Source: Zygnema cylindricum
Taxonomy: Eukaryota > Streptophyta > Zygnematophyceae > Zygnematales > Zygnemataceae
Direction: 5' to 3'
NCBI GenBank assembly: GCA_037447655.1
Contig: JBBHKE010001521.1
Location: 124,001-188,000, forward strand
DNA: 64,000 nt
Position 1 is the first letter of the stretch. Each line of letters opens with the position of its first letter. The notes below the pieces were generated by a model that ran no database searches, had not been told where the DNA came from, and saw nothing but the letters and a program-made list of their open reading frames with translations. A program made the position numbers and the translations under genes. Positions 1 through 11,940 of the stretch are shown here, piece after piece.

Positions 1-2247
1 GTATCTAGACTGAATACTTGATTGCCGAAAACCTTTAAGTGAGATATGTCTGGTTTTCGGCCTGTCCATCTCTCATAAGGTGTTTGATCTTTTATAGCTG
101 AAGTAAGAACTCTATTCTTGAAGTAATTAGCACAGTTCATTGCTTCTGCCCAAAACCTTTTTCCTATCTTTTTATGTGACAACATACTTCAAGCACTATC
201 ACTTAGTGTTCTATTTAACCTTTCAGCTACCCCATTCTGTTCCGGATTTTCTGGAACTGTGTTTTTGTGTTGAACCCCATCTTCCCTCAAAAAATCCTCA
301 AACTGGTTAGAAGTATACTCTCCACCATTGTCACTCCTTACTCTCTTGATTGGAGTTTCATGGAGTTTTTCGCTCCATGCTTTATATTGTGTAAAACAAT
401 CCTCAGCTTCGGACTTGTTTTTCAAAAAATATACCCTGGAATACCGAGACCAATCATCAGTTATAGTCATCATAAATCTCTTCCCCCCCGGTGAGGGCAC
501 TTTAGCCGCTCCCCAAATATCTGTGTGTACTAGATCTATAATTTTTTCTCCCTTATAAGTGGCTGACTTAGGAAAAGGTAATCTGTGTTTTTTACCTTGA
601 GCACATCCACTACAATCACTTATATCATCACTTTCACTGAACTAAATCCCTTCCACCACTCCCATCTTTTTCATCTCTCTTAACTTATCTAGATTCACAT
701 GCCCAAGCCTCTTATGCCACATCATAATATCATGAACACCAGCATAATAAAGTTTCTTCTTTTCATTACTTAAGATCAGCCTAAACATCCCATGGCTACC
801 TTTCTCAGCAATGAAATAGACATCCTCCTCAAAACTAGCAGTAAAGACTCATTCCCTAGTGCTAGTGAAAAATTCCTTATCATCTAATACTGATGTAGAG
901 ATAAGATTTTTGTTCAGCTCCGGAATAAACAATACATCGGAGAATGTTAATATGGATGTCTTTCCTTCTACTAACACTTTCATATCTACCGATCCTACAA
1001 GACTAGTGGTTACTATCCTCCCATCCCCGTACTCTATCTCTACGGTGGGAATCTTTCTTATCTTAGTGAATAGGTGTCTATCCTTACACATGTGCATGGA
1101 GGAACCTTAATCTAGAATCCAGCCTGCTTCACCTTTCAATCCACCGTAAGCACATTTATGCCTTCGTGGAATTTCGACCTCATTTTTCGCCTCCAACTCC
1201 TCATCCAAAAGGAGCTCATCGTCCTCGTCCTCGGATTCTGCCTCAAGTCCTGTGTGACAAGGGACTTTTTCTTTTCTCTCGGGGTACCACCGGTCTGCCC
1301 CTCCTTTAACCTAAGCTCAGTTAGCTTAGTGCACTGTGCCATATAGTGCCCCGGTTTCTTACAAAAATGACATAAACCTTTGGGAGCCCTTGGTTCGAAC
1401 TCGTCGGCCTGTTTTTTTTGCTCCCTACCCCTATAGTTTCCGAATGGTTTTCGGGAATCCTTGTTCCTCCAATCAGTCGCTGTTGCTAAAGCTTGGCCAC
1501 TCTTTCCTCCCCTTCGGATCTCAATTGTATTCTCTTGAACGAGAATCATCCCTACCACTGAGTTCCATATCCACCTTGAGTCAAGCAAGTCCTGCACACG
1601 GTAAACTATGTTCACGAACTCATCAAGTAACTTCATCAATAAACAGTTAACCTTTTCTTTTTCACTAAAATCTTTTCCCGCACTCTGTAGCTCCATGAAG
1701 AGTGTAGGAAGCTCATTGCGAAAATCCAACATATTTCCCCCTTTGTATACATACTCCTTAACTTTGTGATCAGCCAACTATTGTTACTGAATCGTACCAC
1801 TTCGGTACATCTCTATGAGAGCCATCCAAAGATCGGATGCCTTTTCTACCTGCAAATGAGGACATGTAAGTCCTTGAGTGAGATGGCGTAGGATGAAGTG
1901 CTATGCCACCATATTGTTGAAGTCCCAGGTTTTAGTATCATTCTCCTCATTCCTCGGAATAGGTGACATGAATGTCAAAGCAGTTGCTATTGGTGTGGTT
2001 GTCTCCTTAGGAACTAGATTCACCAGTAAAAAGGATCCACCTTCAACGGAGGAAACAAAAGAAGGAGAGGTGGTGGACAAAGGAATTCCAAGACTTGATG
2101 GACGCCCCAACCGTCCACTCACTATCCCCCAAAACATTTTTTCGCATAGAGCTCCTATCATCATACTTTCCTAGTATATGAAGCCAGTTCCATTAAAGAT
2201 TGGTACCCTAGAGGGTGGGCCCATAACTTGAAACTCTGAGACCTCCA
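1..2247 (-). pseudogene. gag-pol of A1: gag, protease, integrase part (degenerate)
   Basis: Polyprotein of a Ty1/copia element. Reading leftwards, the frame begins in the LTR end with MEVS and passes through the primer-binding site (VMGPP). It then shows the gag domain, a CX2CX4HX4C zinc knuckle (CHFCKKPGHYMAQC, about 1331-1373), the retropepsin, the HHCC gag-pre-integrase motif (MMWHKRLGHVNLDKL) and the integrase core (RSDNGGEY; EQNGVAERLNRTL at 189-500). At the protease active site the middle codon of the Asp-Ser-Gly triad is a stop (1107-1109). Several other stops and frameshifts split the frame, so this copy cannot make a working polyprotein. Family assignment is secure; each break was judged against the other family A copies. 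Confidence 0.88.
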
Positions 2248-3277
2248 TAAGTCCTCAGAGTAGACAGCTTCCAAGAAGCCTCTAGGATAATCCTGACCCT
2301 TTTGTGTTTCAGCAAAAACAACTGCCACCCTGGCAGACAAAAACCCTGACCACCTGCACCCTCGTGAAGAGAAGACTCCCTTGAGTTGGTGGCAAAAAGA
2401 ATCTCTGAATTTTCTCCCCTGAGCAGTAAGTTATGGAGGGTCAAAGTTGACCTTTTGTACAGCAGCTCTCTGGGAGAGGGGGTCCTATCTTCTATTTTTT
2501 CTAAGTCCTATCTCTCTCACAGACTCTATCTACTGATGTACGGAAGCAATCAGAATTGAGTTCCGTACGCAAAAGTACAGCTGCCGGTGTACTTTAGGTA
2601 CGGAAATTGTACGACATGGCCTAAATGTCGACACATGTCATATCCGGATTCGGTGCCATAATCTTCGGAGATTCCACGATCCAACGTAATTTGGCCACGC
2701 GTCATCCGATGTGGCGATGGCCACAAACCGCCGAAATCTTCCTCCGCGATCTCGCCGCTAATCCCGGCCGTCCGATTAAATTCGGATTTAATCGTAGCCG
2801 TAATAAATACATGCGCGGTATTTGTTTCAATTACGAAACAAATGCGCGGTATTGATTTTTGTCCGTACCGTAATTCGTACATTATATATTACTGGATCTA
2901 TGTACCCCGTAATCCATTTCAGTAAAATGATTTATCGCACGTATAATCATTTAAATAAATATCAAACTATATGTTACGTAACACTACTGCTAGGCTTAAC
3001 GGCTAAGGCTACCGGCTATTTCCTATCTGCCGGCCGGTAGGTACAAGGATCAAATCGTGCCGCCGACACATACCTTTTAAATAAATAAACCCTAACTTAT
3101 ATAAATTTTCCGTAAACCTCAGGATAGCCTAGGTAGCCATGGCTCTAGCATCCTCTCCAATTTCTCAGTGAGTGCGACAAGTTTGAGAGTTTGGAGAGAG
3201 AAGTTAGAGGTAGACTGCCTCGGCTTCTTTATTTCTTTTCAGACCTAGAAAATACTTTAAAACCATTAGTTTCTATA
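2228..3277 (-). repeat. 5' LTR of A1 (family A)
   Basis: About 1050 bp, the same family as the LTRs at 17673, 23064, 34721, 40128 and 59346. Read on the minus strand it starts TATAGAAACTAATGG (the canonical TG is changed to TA, as in the 3' LTR of A4) and ends in ...GAGTTTCA. It has the family stem-loop near its start (about 3142-3210), the antisense tRNA-like segment near 2990-3070, and the GTAC-rich U3 block near 2525-2620. The primer-binding site, with one change in GGTTATGG, lies just left of 2228. Confidence 0.88.
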
Positions 3278-6160
3278 AACCATGTGCAGGACTTGCCGGA
3301 CTCAAGGTGGATATGGAACTCAGTGGTAGGGATGATTCTCGTTCGAGAGAATACGATTGAGATCCAAAGGGGAGGAGAGAGTGGCAAAGCCTTTGCAATA
3401 GCGACCGATTGGAGGAAGAAGGATTCCCAAAAACCGGTCGAAAACAATGGGGGTAGGTAGCAAAAAAAAAAGACCGACGAGTTCGGACAAGGGCTCTTAA
3501 AGGTTTATGTAATTTTTGTAAGAAACGTGGGCACTATATGGCAGAGTGCATTAAGCTAACCGAACTTTGGTTAAAGGAGGGGCATACCGGTGGTACCCCA
3601 AGAGGAAAGAAAAAGGCCTTTATGACACAGGTACATGAGGCGGAATGCAAGGACAAGGACGATGAGCTTATTTTGGATGAGGAGTTGGAGGCGAAAAACG
3701 AGGTCGAAATTCCACGAAGGTAGAAATGTGTTTCCGGTGGATTGAAAGGTGAAGCACGCTGGATTATATATTCAATGCCTCCATGCACATGTGTAAGGAT
3801 AGGCACCTATTCACTAAGATAAGAAAGATTCCCACCGTAGAGATAGAGTCCAAGGATGGAAGGATAGTCACCACTTCTATTGTAAGATCGGTAGATCTGA
3901 AAGTGTTAGTAGAAGGAAAGACATCCATAGTAACATTCTCCGATGAATTGTTTATTCCTGAGCTGAACAAAAACCTCATCTATACATCTGTATTAGATGA
4001 TAAGGGTTTTTTTACTAACACTAGGGAAGGAGTCTTTACTACTAGTTTTGAGGAGGATATCTATTTTATTGCTGAGAAAGGTAGCCATATGATGTTTAGG
4101 CTAGTTTTAACTAATGAAACGAAGAAAATTTATTATGTTGGTGTTCATGATATTATGATGTGGCATAAGAGGCTTGGGCATGTGAATCTAGATAAGTTAA
4201 GAGAGATGAAAAAGATGGGAGTGGTGGAAGGGATTTAGTTCAGTGAGAGTGATAATATAAGTGATTGTAGTGGGTGTGCTCAAGGTAAAACACACATATT
4301 ACCCTTTCTTAAAATAGCCACCTACAAGGGTGAAAAAATAATAGATCTAGTATACACAGATATTTGGGAACCGGCTAAAGTACCCTCACCCGGGGGGAAG
4401 AGATTTATGATAACTATCACTGATGATTGGTCTCGGTATTCCCTAGTGTATTTTTTGAAAAACAAGTCCAAAGCTCAGGATTGTTTTAGACAATATAAAG
4501 CATGGAGCGAAAAACTCCATGAAACTCCAATCAAGAGAATAAGGAGTGACAATGGTGGAGAGTATACTTCTAACCAGTTTGAGGATTTTCTGAGGGAAGA
4601 TGGGGTCCAACACCAAAAGACAGTTCTAGAAAACCCGGAACAGAATGGAGTAGCTGAAAGGTTAAATAGAACACTAAGTGATAGTGCTAGAAGTATGTTG
4701 TCAGATAAGAAGATAAGAAAAAGAAGCAATGAACAATGCTAATTACCTGAAAAATAGAGTTCTTACTTCAGCTATATTAGATCAACACCTTATGTGAGAT
4801 CGACAGGCCGGAAACTAAACATATCTCACTTAAAGGTTTTTAGTAGTATAGTATTCAATCTAGATACTCATCAATCTAATTGGAAGCTAGATCGTAAAGG
4901 AAAACCGGGATACTTATTAGGATATGATGAGGATGTTAAAGAATATAGAGTTTATGATCTAAAAAGGGAAGATATAATCTTAGTAAAGCATCTAGTAGTT
5001 ATGGATGAAGGAAAGTCTGTGGATCCCTTCAAATATACGAAGACAATAAAAATCAGATTTGTGTCCTAAAATTCTGATGACTTTGAGCTTCCTAACTATC
5101 TAGGTTTTAGAGAAGATGACATTCTTGCAGGTACACATCAGACTGAAAAGGACTCGGCTGTAGAAACTCCAGTGACAACTCTACCCGAAGTGGAAGACGT
5201 GGTGGAAATTGATTCGGAATCAAGGGATAAGGGAGAAGTCGAGATTGTTCGAAAGAATCCACGAGAACCATCTATTCCAGCCTCAGATTTTGAGGGGGGG
5301 AAGGAGAAGTAGAAAAAGATTGCAAGAAAAATAGGTTAATAACAAGGTAACAAAACTATCTCATCAAGATGAACCTCAGACTTATGGAGAGGCGATGACT
5401 TGTCCGAAAAGAAACCAGTGGAAGAAAGCCATCAATGAGGAGATGGCCTCAATTATGGCAGCCGATACTTGAGAGCTTGTGGATTGTCCACCTAACCGAA
5501 AACCAATCGGTTGTAAGTGGGTTTTCAAATTAAAACTGAACCCAGATAACACAATCGAGCGCTACATGGCCAGTTTAGTGGCAAAGGGATTTACACAAAA
5601 TGAGGGAATTGACTACGAGGAAACCTTTGCCTCGATCGTTAGACTTCCCTGCGTCCGCATACTTCTCAACCTGGTAGCAGTGGAAGACAGGGAGGTGCAC
5701 CAGATGGACATCAAAACAACCTTTTTGCATGGAGAATTGGAAGAGGAGATCTTCATGCGAAAACCCGAAGGGTTTGTGGAGGAAAGAGAGGAGAGTAAGG
5801 TATGCCGGCTAATAAATCTCTTTATGGTTTGAAACAGGCGCCTCGACAGTGGAATAAGTAGCTTGATGAGTTTCTTACCGGTCAGGGTTATATCCGGATC
5901 AGCTCAGATCACTCAATCTATGTTTTCAAAGATAAGGACGGTTTTATATTTATTGCAATTTATGTTGATGATTTGCTTGTTTAAGTAAATCAATGGAAAA
6001 AATTAATATACTGAAAACGATCTTAAGGGGAGATTTGTAATGAAAGATATGGGGGAAGCAAAAAATATTTTGGGAATTCAAGTAGAAAGAGACCGAAAAA
6101 GAAAGATTATAAGATTGACTCAAAAGGAAGCAATAAGGAACATGCTTGAAAAAATTTAGA
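3278..6160 (+). pseudogene. gag-pol of A2 (family A), gag to RT, truncated and degenerate
   Basis: Plus-strand family A coding that starts inside gag at the A1 insertion point and runs through the zinc knuckle (CNFCKKRGHYMAEC near 3505-3550), protease, integrase (4407-4742, with RSDNGGEY and NGVAERLNRTL) and RT. The RT keeps GCKWVFKLKLN near 5509-5540 and the catalytic YVDD near 5961. The protease triad is lost: the Asp codon is Tyr and a base is missing near 3765-3775. Many stops and frameshifts are present (for example 4236-4238 and 5067-5069). Homology stops at about 6158-6160, before the RNase H domain, where unrelated minus-strand sequence begins. There is no 3' LTR, so this is a dead fragment. 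Confidence 0.85.
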
Positions 6161-7241
6161 TGGAGATTTTTTGTAAAGTGGAGGTTGTGATGAGGTTGGG
6201 GAGCGCTCCGGTGTCAACCACAGTGTCCTGGTATCCTCCGTACTTGTTGAGTTTGAAGTTTCCTGTTTGGCTCAGTATAAGGGCCACTGATAAGGCTTTG
6301 TAGTCCATATCCACCATAAGGGTTTGCGGATCTATAGACAAAAAGACAGCTGTTGGGGGAGTTGCCCTGTTGACTTTCTCTTTTCCACAGTGTATTTCTT
6401 CTCCCAACGCCTGAGTGAGGATTTCTTCTAGGAGGTTGTAGGAGGATGCCACAGTTTTGACGTGGGTGATGTCCTAGAGCATGAGGTGCCTCACTAGCAA
6501 GACAGCCGGCTTGGAGGAAGGGAATGAAGCTTTTGGTGAAGAGGTTAGGGAATCTTGTTCCTGCTAATCGTGCTCCTTTCCTTCTTCTTCCTCACTCTCG
6601 GAGCTGGAATTTGGTACTGGTGGAGTCTTGGGAGTGTCATCATCCGGGCGTTCTACCATATACCTTTCAAACTAGTCTTGATTGTTTTGTTTCTCTCTTT
6701 CCAGTGACTCCTTTTCCCGCTGTTGTTTCTCAATCTTATAGTTTTCAAAACCAAGAGGTAGTTTAGTTTTGGCAGGAAGAGATGGCGGATAAGTGGGTTT
6801 AATCCTGAGGCCAATGTTGTTGTTGAGGATCAGTGCCCGAGGAGTGAAAGACAAAGGCCAGGTCACCTTCTTGTTGTGGTCCTTTTGACCCATTTTCAAT
6901 TTGTCTTTTCTTTGCTCCGTGGTCGCATGGCGCAGTTGTCGGCAGTAATCTCCCAACCCTACATTCCAAGCTCCAGACACGAAAGTTTGTGCATGGTGGG
7001 CATTATGGGTTTCCAAATCCTTGCCCAATTTGTCATCGTTAGCACAAGGTGTGCTTTGAAGCTCATGCTCAACAAGCTTTTGTAACAAATCTTGTTTTTG
7101 TTTTTGGAGATGTTGTTATGAAGTGAGAGGTGGAGCCCGTGATGTAGATCATAAGCGGAGGGCAACCAAATCTGGGGCCATTGCAGCTAACTTTTGACTT
7201 TGACGCTAGATAATGATCTCCGGTTTAAGCCTTGTCGGAGC
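6161..7241 (-). pseudogene. Retroelement gag/aspartic-protease fragment G1
   Basis: Minus-strand relic whose closest relative in the window is 46708-47791; the two align end to end with scattered changes. Two frames carry it: 7088-6672 (KPTYPPSLPAKTKLPLGFEN, then a lysine/glutamate-rich stretch) and 6452-6156. The second ends with the retropepsin motif DTGALPNLITTSTLQ, whose DTG triad is intact here, preceded by a strand ending GGYQDTVV. This is not the copia order or sequence. It looks like the gag-protease end of a Ty3-type or pararetrovirus-like element, but no RT is attached to decide. Both ends are abrupt: copia A2 to the left and AT-rich DNA to the right. Confidence 0.6.
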
Positions 7242-7370
7242 TTATAAAGTATGTTAAAAAAAAACTCACCACATGATATATTTAGAATTTTGTCAGAAGA
7301 GAGCTCTTATTTATATTTATGTTTTTATTAAAAGAAATAAAATTCTAAATATTTAAGTGACTTGATGTTG
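7242..7370. other. AT-rich spacer
   Basis: No gene seen. The last part (about 7320-7370) resembles 14685-14737, and both lead into a purine-rich tract through a GTGACTT motif followed by AAAAA. This may be a shared boundary of the purine tracts. Confidence 0.5.
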
Positions 7371-8152
7371 GGAAAAATGGAAAAAAAAGGGAGGAGGAGC
7401 GGGTGGGGGAGAGAGGGAGGGAGAAAAAGAGGGAGAGGGAGGGAGGGAGAAAAAATGGAAGAGGGAGGGAGGGAGGAAGGGGAAGCGGGGGGAAAAGGGA
7501 GGGCGAGGGGGTTGGGGAAAGGATAAGGTGGGAGGGTGAGAGGGAGGGGTGGGGACGAGGGAGAGGAGCGGGGAAGAGAGAAAAGAGATGGAGAGAGGGG
7601 AAAAAAAAGAAATAGGGATAGAGGTAAAAGGAGAAAAAAAGGGGAAGAGGACGAGAAAGAAAGGGAGGGGGAGAGGGAGAAAGTGAGACAGGGGGATCGG
7701 GGGGAAGAGAAGTGGAAGGAGAAGGGAAGCAGGAAATAGAGGGGAGGAGAAAAGGTAGAGGGTGTGGAGTGGTAAAGAGAAACAGAGCAAGAGGAGGGGA
7801 GGAAGAGAGAGAGAGAAGCGGAGAGGGAGAGAGGAAGAAAAAGGGTGGGCGGATGAGGGAGGGAGGGGGAGGGGGAAGGAGAGGGAGGAAATAGGATGAT
7901 AGAAGGCGAGGAGAAAGAAATCGGGAGGGGGAGAAGGGATGACGGAGGGGGAGGAGCGGGAGAAATGGAATAGAGGAAAGGAGGAGAGAACGAGACGAGT
8001 GGGGGAGAAGGAGAGGACAAGGGGGAGAGGGCGGTGGAGGGAGAAAGGGCGGCGGAGGGGGGTGGAGGCGAGTATAAGGGCAGGGACAGAAGAGGATGGG
8101 GAGAGGGAGAGAAGGGAATAAAGAAGAGGATATGAGGAGGGATGGAGAGAGG
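7371..8152 (+). repeat. Purine-rich (GGGAGA-type) low-complexity tract
   Basis: About 780 bases that are almost all G and A on the plus strand, built of irregular GGGAGA/GGAGGG units. All open frames here read as Arg/Gly/Glu or Ser/Pro/Leu runs and are artefacts of composition. An AT-rich spacer of about 85 bases (8153-8239) separates it from the pyrimidine tract on its right. Confidence 0.9.
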
Positions 8153-8239
8153 TTCAGTACTAATTATAAATTATTGATTGCTAATTTTATATGATTATTA
8201 ATGAATTATTGATATAGGTTTTCAATAAAAACCACTTTC

Positions 8240-9132
8240 ACTCCCCATCCCTACCCTGTCCCCGTCGCTCCATTTCTCTTCTATTCTCTCTCCCTCTCTC
8301 CTCCACCTCTCTCCCCCACTTTCTCCGCCCTTTTCTCGCAATCTCTTTCTCTCCCTTTCTCCGCCTATCCCACTGTGCCCCTCAGCCTCTCTCATCATTC
8401 TCTTTTCCCCCAGTCTCCTTCTCACCCACATTCCCGCCCTCATCTAAAATCCTCCCCCTCCCCTCCCCTCCTATCCCTCTCATTCTCTACCCCCTTACCT
8501 CACTATTTCCTCTCTCAGCGATCTCCCTCTCCCCCTCTCACCTACTTTCCCAAAATACCTCAACTCCACTCCCCCTCTAGCCTTTTTTTTATTTTTCCCT
8601 CTCCATTACTCCTCCACTCACCACCTCCTCGAATCTCACCATCTCACTTTTTTCTCCTCTCCCTCTCTTACCCTCTCCTCCTCTTCCCCCCACTCTCATC
8701 TGGCGTCACTTATCCTCTCTCCCTCCTATTTTGGCCTTTTTGCCCCTCCACCCTAATCCACTTCCTCCAACCCTTCCCTATTTCCCCTTCCCTATTTCCC
8801 TTTTTCGTCCTCTTTCTTATTTCCCCCTCTCCTCTCCACCAGCAGCCCAACGTCCCCATGTCCCTCTCCCTCTTCCTTTCACTATCCCTCGCACTTTTCC
8901 TCTCCTTCTCTATCTCCCTCTCCTATTCCTATCCCTTTTTCTCAACCTCTCCGTCTCCCTCACCTTCACCCTTACCCTATCCCTTTTACTCTTAATATAT
9001 TTCTCCCTCTCCATCTCCTTTTCCCTCTCTCTCAACCTCTCTACCCTCTCCTCCAACTTCCCCTCCCTTTGCCTCTCCATCTATTTTCCTGTCCCTATCG
9101 GTGTCTCTCCTTCTTTATCTGCCTCCCTCCTC
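8240..9132 (+). repeat. Pyrimidine-rich (CCCTCT-type) low-complexity tract
   Basis: About 890 bases almost all C and T on the plus strand, the mirror composition of 7371-8152. Together they form a purine-spacer-pyrimidine arrangement that could fold back on itself. The right end stops abruptly against copia pol sequence at about 9140. Open frames here are compositional. Confidence 0.9.
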
Positions 9133-9139
9133 ACTTTGG

Positions 9140-11010
9140 TTGTCAAAAGACAAACACCCTATGAGAGATGGACTGGCCAAAAACTAGATGTATCACACTT
9201 AAAGGTTTTCGTAGTCAAGTGTTCAGTCTTGATACAGACCCGTCAAAATTGATGTTAGATACTAAAGGAAAACCAAGATACCTGCTAGAATACGACGTGG
9301 ATGTAAAAAGGTAGAGAGTTTATGATTTTAGAAGGGAAGATATAATTCAAGTCAAGCACCTGATAGTTATGGATGAAGGAAAATCTCTAGATGCCTTGAG
9401 CATACAAAATCACTCTAAATCAACTTTGAGTCAAAAAATCCCGATGACTTTGAGCTTCCTAACTATCTACGTTTCGAAAAAGATGATAAGCTTGCAGGCA
9501 CAAATAAGACCGAGAAAAAACCAAATGTGGAACCTCAAGTGACAACCTATCCAGAAGCAGAAAACATGGTGGAAATTTGAAGTGGAATGAAGGGAGAGGG
9601 GAAAAACCGAAATCATTCGTAAGAATCCACGGCTACTATCTTTTCCAACGACATATTTTGACAGAGGAAGGAAAAGCTGCGAAAGGTTGTAAAAAAAACA
9701 AGGTAACAACAAGGTAATAGAATTATCTTATCTAGATGAACATCAAAATTATGGAAAGGCATTGAATTGTCCGGAGAGAAACCCATGGAAGACAGCAATT
9801 TATGAGGAGATGGCCTCAATTATAGAAGTGGATACTTGGGAGCTAGTGGACTGTCCACTTAATTGCAAACTAATAGGGTGTAAGTGGGTATTCAAACTAA
9901 AACTTAACCCACATAACTCCATTGAGCGCTACAAGGCCAGGTAAGTGGTCAAAATGTTCACTCAGAAAGAGGGAATCAACTACGAGGAAAATTTTACTAC
10001 AGTTGTCCGATTTCCCTCCGTTTGTATTCTTCTCAATTGGCCGCAACGTTAGACATAGAGGTGCACCAGATGGACATCAAGAAAAATTTCATACATGGAG
10101 TGCTACGAGAGGAGTTCATTATGCGAAAACACGAAGGATTCGTGGAGCAAGGATAGGAGAGCAAGATATGTTGATCAACCAAATCTCATTATGACCTGAA
10201 GCAAGCATCGCGACTTTGGAAGAAGAAGCTTCATGAGTTTTTAACATGTCAGGGATACATTTAGATCAGCTCAGGTCACTAAATTTACCTGATTGAAGAT
10301 GAACAAGGTATTATCTTTATTGCTACTTATGTTGATGACTTGCTTATCTTGAGTAAGTCTATGGATAAAATTAACAAAATAAAATTGGATCTAAAAGGAA
10401 AATTTGAAATGAAGGATATGGGGTAGGCAAAATACATTTTGGGAAATTAGGTAGAGAGAGACACAGATAAGAGAATAATCAGATTAACTAAGAAAGAGGC
10501 AATTGGGAATATGATAGAAAATTTACATATGGATAAGGCTAATAGTTATACAACTCCAATGGAACTTAAAAAGGGAAATGATGGGAGTTTGGAAGGGTGC
10601 GTTATAATTTTGGATGTTAAACTAGGTTGTGTAGGGCAAATATTTATGCAAAATACCCCTTACAAACAAGTAGTTGGTCCCTTAAACTATTTTATAAATT
10701 ATACCCAGCTGAATTTGGCTATAGTTGTAGGAGTACTTAGTAGGAGTCTGAATACTCTCCCTAAAACGGGCTGGGATGCAGCTGAGAGAGTCCTTAGATA
10801 TCTCATAGGGACTAGGAATCTAAGGTTGCATTTGAGCATGAATAACATCGACATCACTAGTTAAAGGGATGCCACCTATATGGATGTTCCTATGCAAAGA
10901 TGTACTTCTAGATATGTGTTGTATGTGGGAAAAGGGGCTTGTTGTTGGAGTAGCAAACATCAAAAGGTTATTGTTCATTCCACCGTGGAGGTTGAGTATT
11001 GCCAAGCACG
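9140..11010 (+). pseudogene. Old copia pol fragment: integrase end, RT, RNase H
   Basis: Plus-strand pol relic related to family A but clearly more diverged than the other copies. It begins in the integrase C-terminal region (PYERWTGQKL at about 9157) and includes the start of RT (GCKWVFKLKLNPHNSIERY, 9882-9936). It keeps YVDD at about 10328-10339 and an RNase H segment (RCTSRYVLYVGKGACCW near 10900-10950). Stops and frameshifts are frequent (for example 9313 and 9943). Homology fades near 11010, so the RNase H end and any LTR are missing. The left end is a sharp junction with the pyrimidine tract. Confidence 0.8.
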
Positions 11011-11499
11011 TGTGCGCTTTTGGCACACCTTCATTTACCCAAAATTTATGGGCTCTTTCTACCATGTACGATCTTTAACGTACGGAGAAGGGAGTGCAAC
11101 AAACTAGGCACTATTATTTTATTTCCCAAACTAAGCACGACGCATTTTATTTTGCGTCCAGCGTTGGCGGGACGACAAAGTTTTTTCGCCTCAAAGATTG
11201 CAATTTCGTTACATGAGACATGTTGCCACCAGCCATTGTGGGGGGTACATTGTGGAATGCCACGTAATTTATCCGATTGTAATCTAGATTTTGCTGTTAG
11301 ATGTCAATTAGATTTCAATTCAGGTTCCACGAACTCTTAATCTATTTATTACCTTAGGTTAAAGTTTGGCGTTTTCGTGTCATTTCAATACTTTATCACC
11401 TAATAGTGGAATGAATTTTGCCTTTCAGCCACGGATTTAGCCGCAACCAGAATTATAACTTTTTACCTCGAGTGTGGTACAAATTATTTTGTCTTCTAT
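11011..11499. other. Unassigned DNA
   Basis: No gene, RNA or known repeat recognised. Short open frames lack family features. Confidence 0.4.
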
Positions 11500-11940
11500 C
11501 AGTTCAATAGCACTTGCTCTCCGCTCATTGGTTAATTCGATAACGTTGACTTTTTGGACTTGAAATTGGACAAACTTGAACAATAAGGCACTTGGGTCCG
11601 AAGGAGACAAGTTTCGTCTTCAATACTGTTTCCGGAGAAAACCCCCATAAACTCCAAGCAAACCTTCTATTGGCGAATCTTTGTCATGTGTGTTTGTGTG
11701 TGACTCTTTTGCCATCTTGGTTTTGAATCTGTCTGTTGTGGAATTCGTAATTTGGGTGAGTAGTTCGCACTATAAATCCTTTTGGGCGAGGAGAGCCTGT
11801 TGGGTCGGAGCTGCGGAAACCAAGGGGTGAAGGAGGATCTTACCTGTTTTCGGTACCATCGAGAGAGATTTCGTCTACTCTCTTTGTCATCGTTGTTTGT
11901 TGGTGTATGTTGAGCTTGCTTTGCCATCATTCTTAATTCT
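11500..11940 (+). repeat. Dispersed repeat R1, copy 1
   Basis: Matches 52690-53160 in inverted orientation along its whole length with many substitutions and small indels. Shared blocks include CCGCTCATT, AGGCACTTRGG-CCGAAGGA and GAAAACCC. The antisense frame shows residues shared with the other copy (DGT-NR-DP-SP, then GFS-ET-LK and SFGPKCLI), so this may be a decayed coding region of an unidentified transposable element. Confidence 0.55.

Larger units (their letters stand above)
1..3277 (-). mobile_element. Ty1/copia element A1 (family A), cut by window edge
   Basis: Minus-strand LTR retrotransposon with its 5' LTR on the right (2228-3277), then a primer-binding site and gag, protease and integrase coding running left to the window start. 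RT, RNase H and the 3' LTR lie outside the window. The base after the LTR (3278) resumes plus-strand family A gag sequence at the matching codon, so A1 inserted into the gag of another family A copy (A2). The expected 5-bp target duplication is AACCA or AACCG; its other copy would be beyond the left edge. Confidence 0.9.

Noticed and set aside
7328-8121. Long Ser/Pro/Leu-rich and Arg/Glu/Gly-rich open frames in purine and pyrimidine tracts (also 8222-9252, 14707-16760, 26189-26860, 30604-31054, 63158-63971)
   Set aside because: They follow base composition only: such tracts have few stop codons in any frame, the peptides are low complexity, and no start, domain or conservation supports them.
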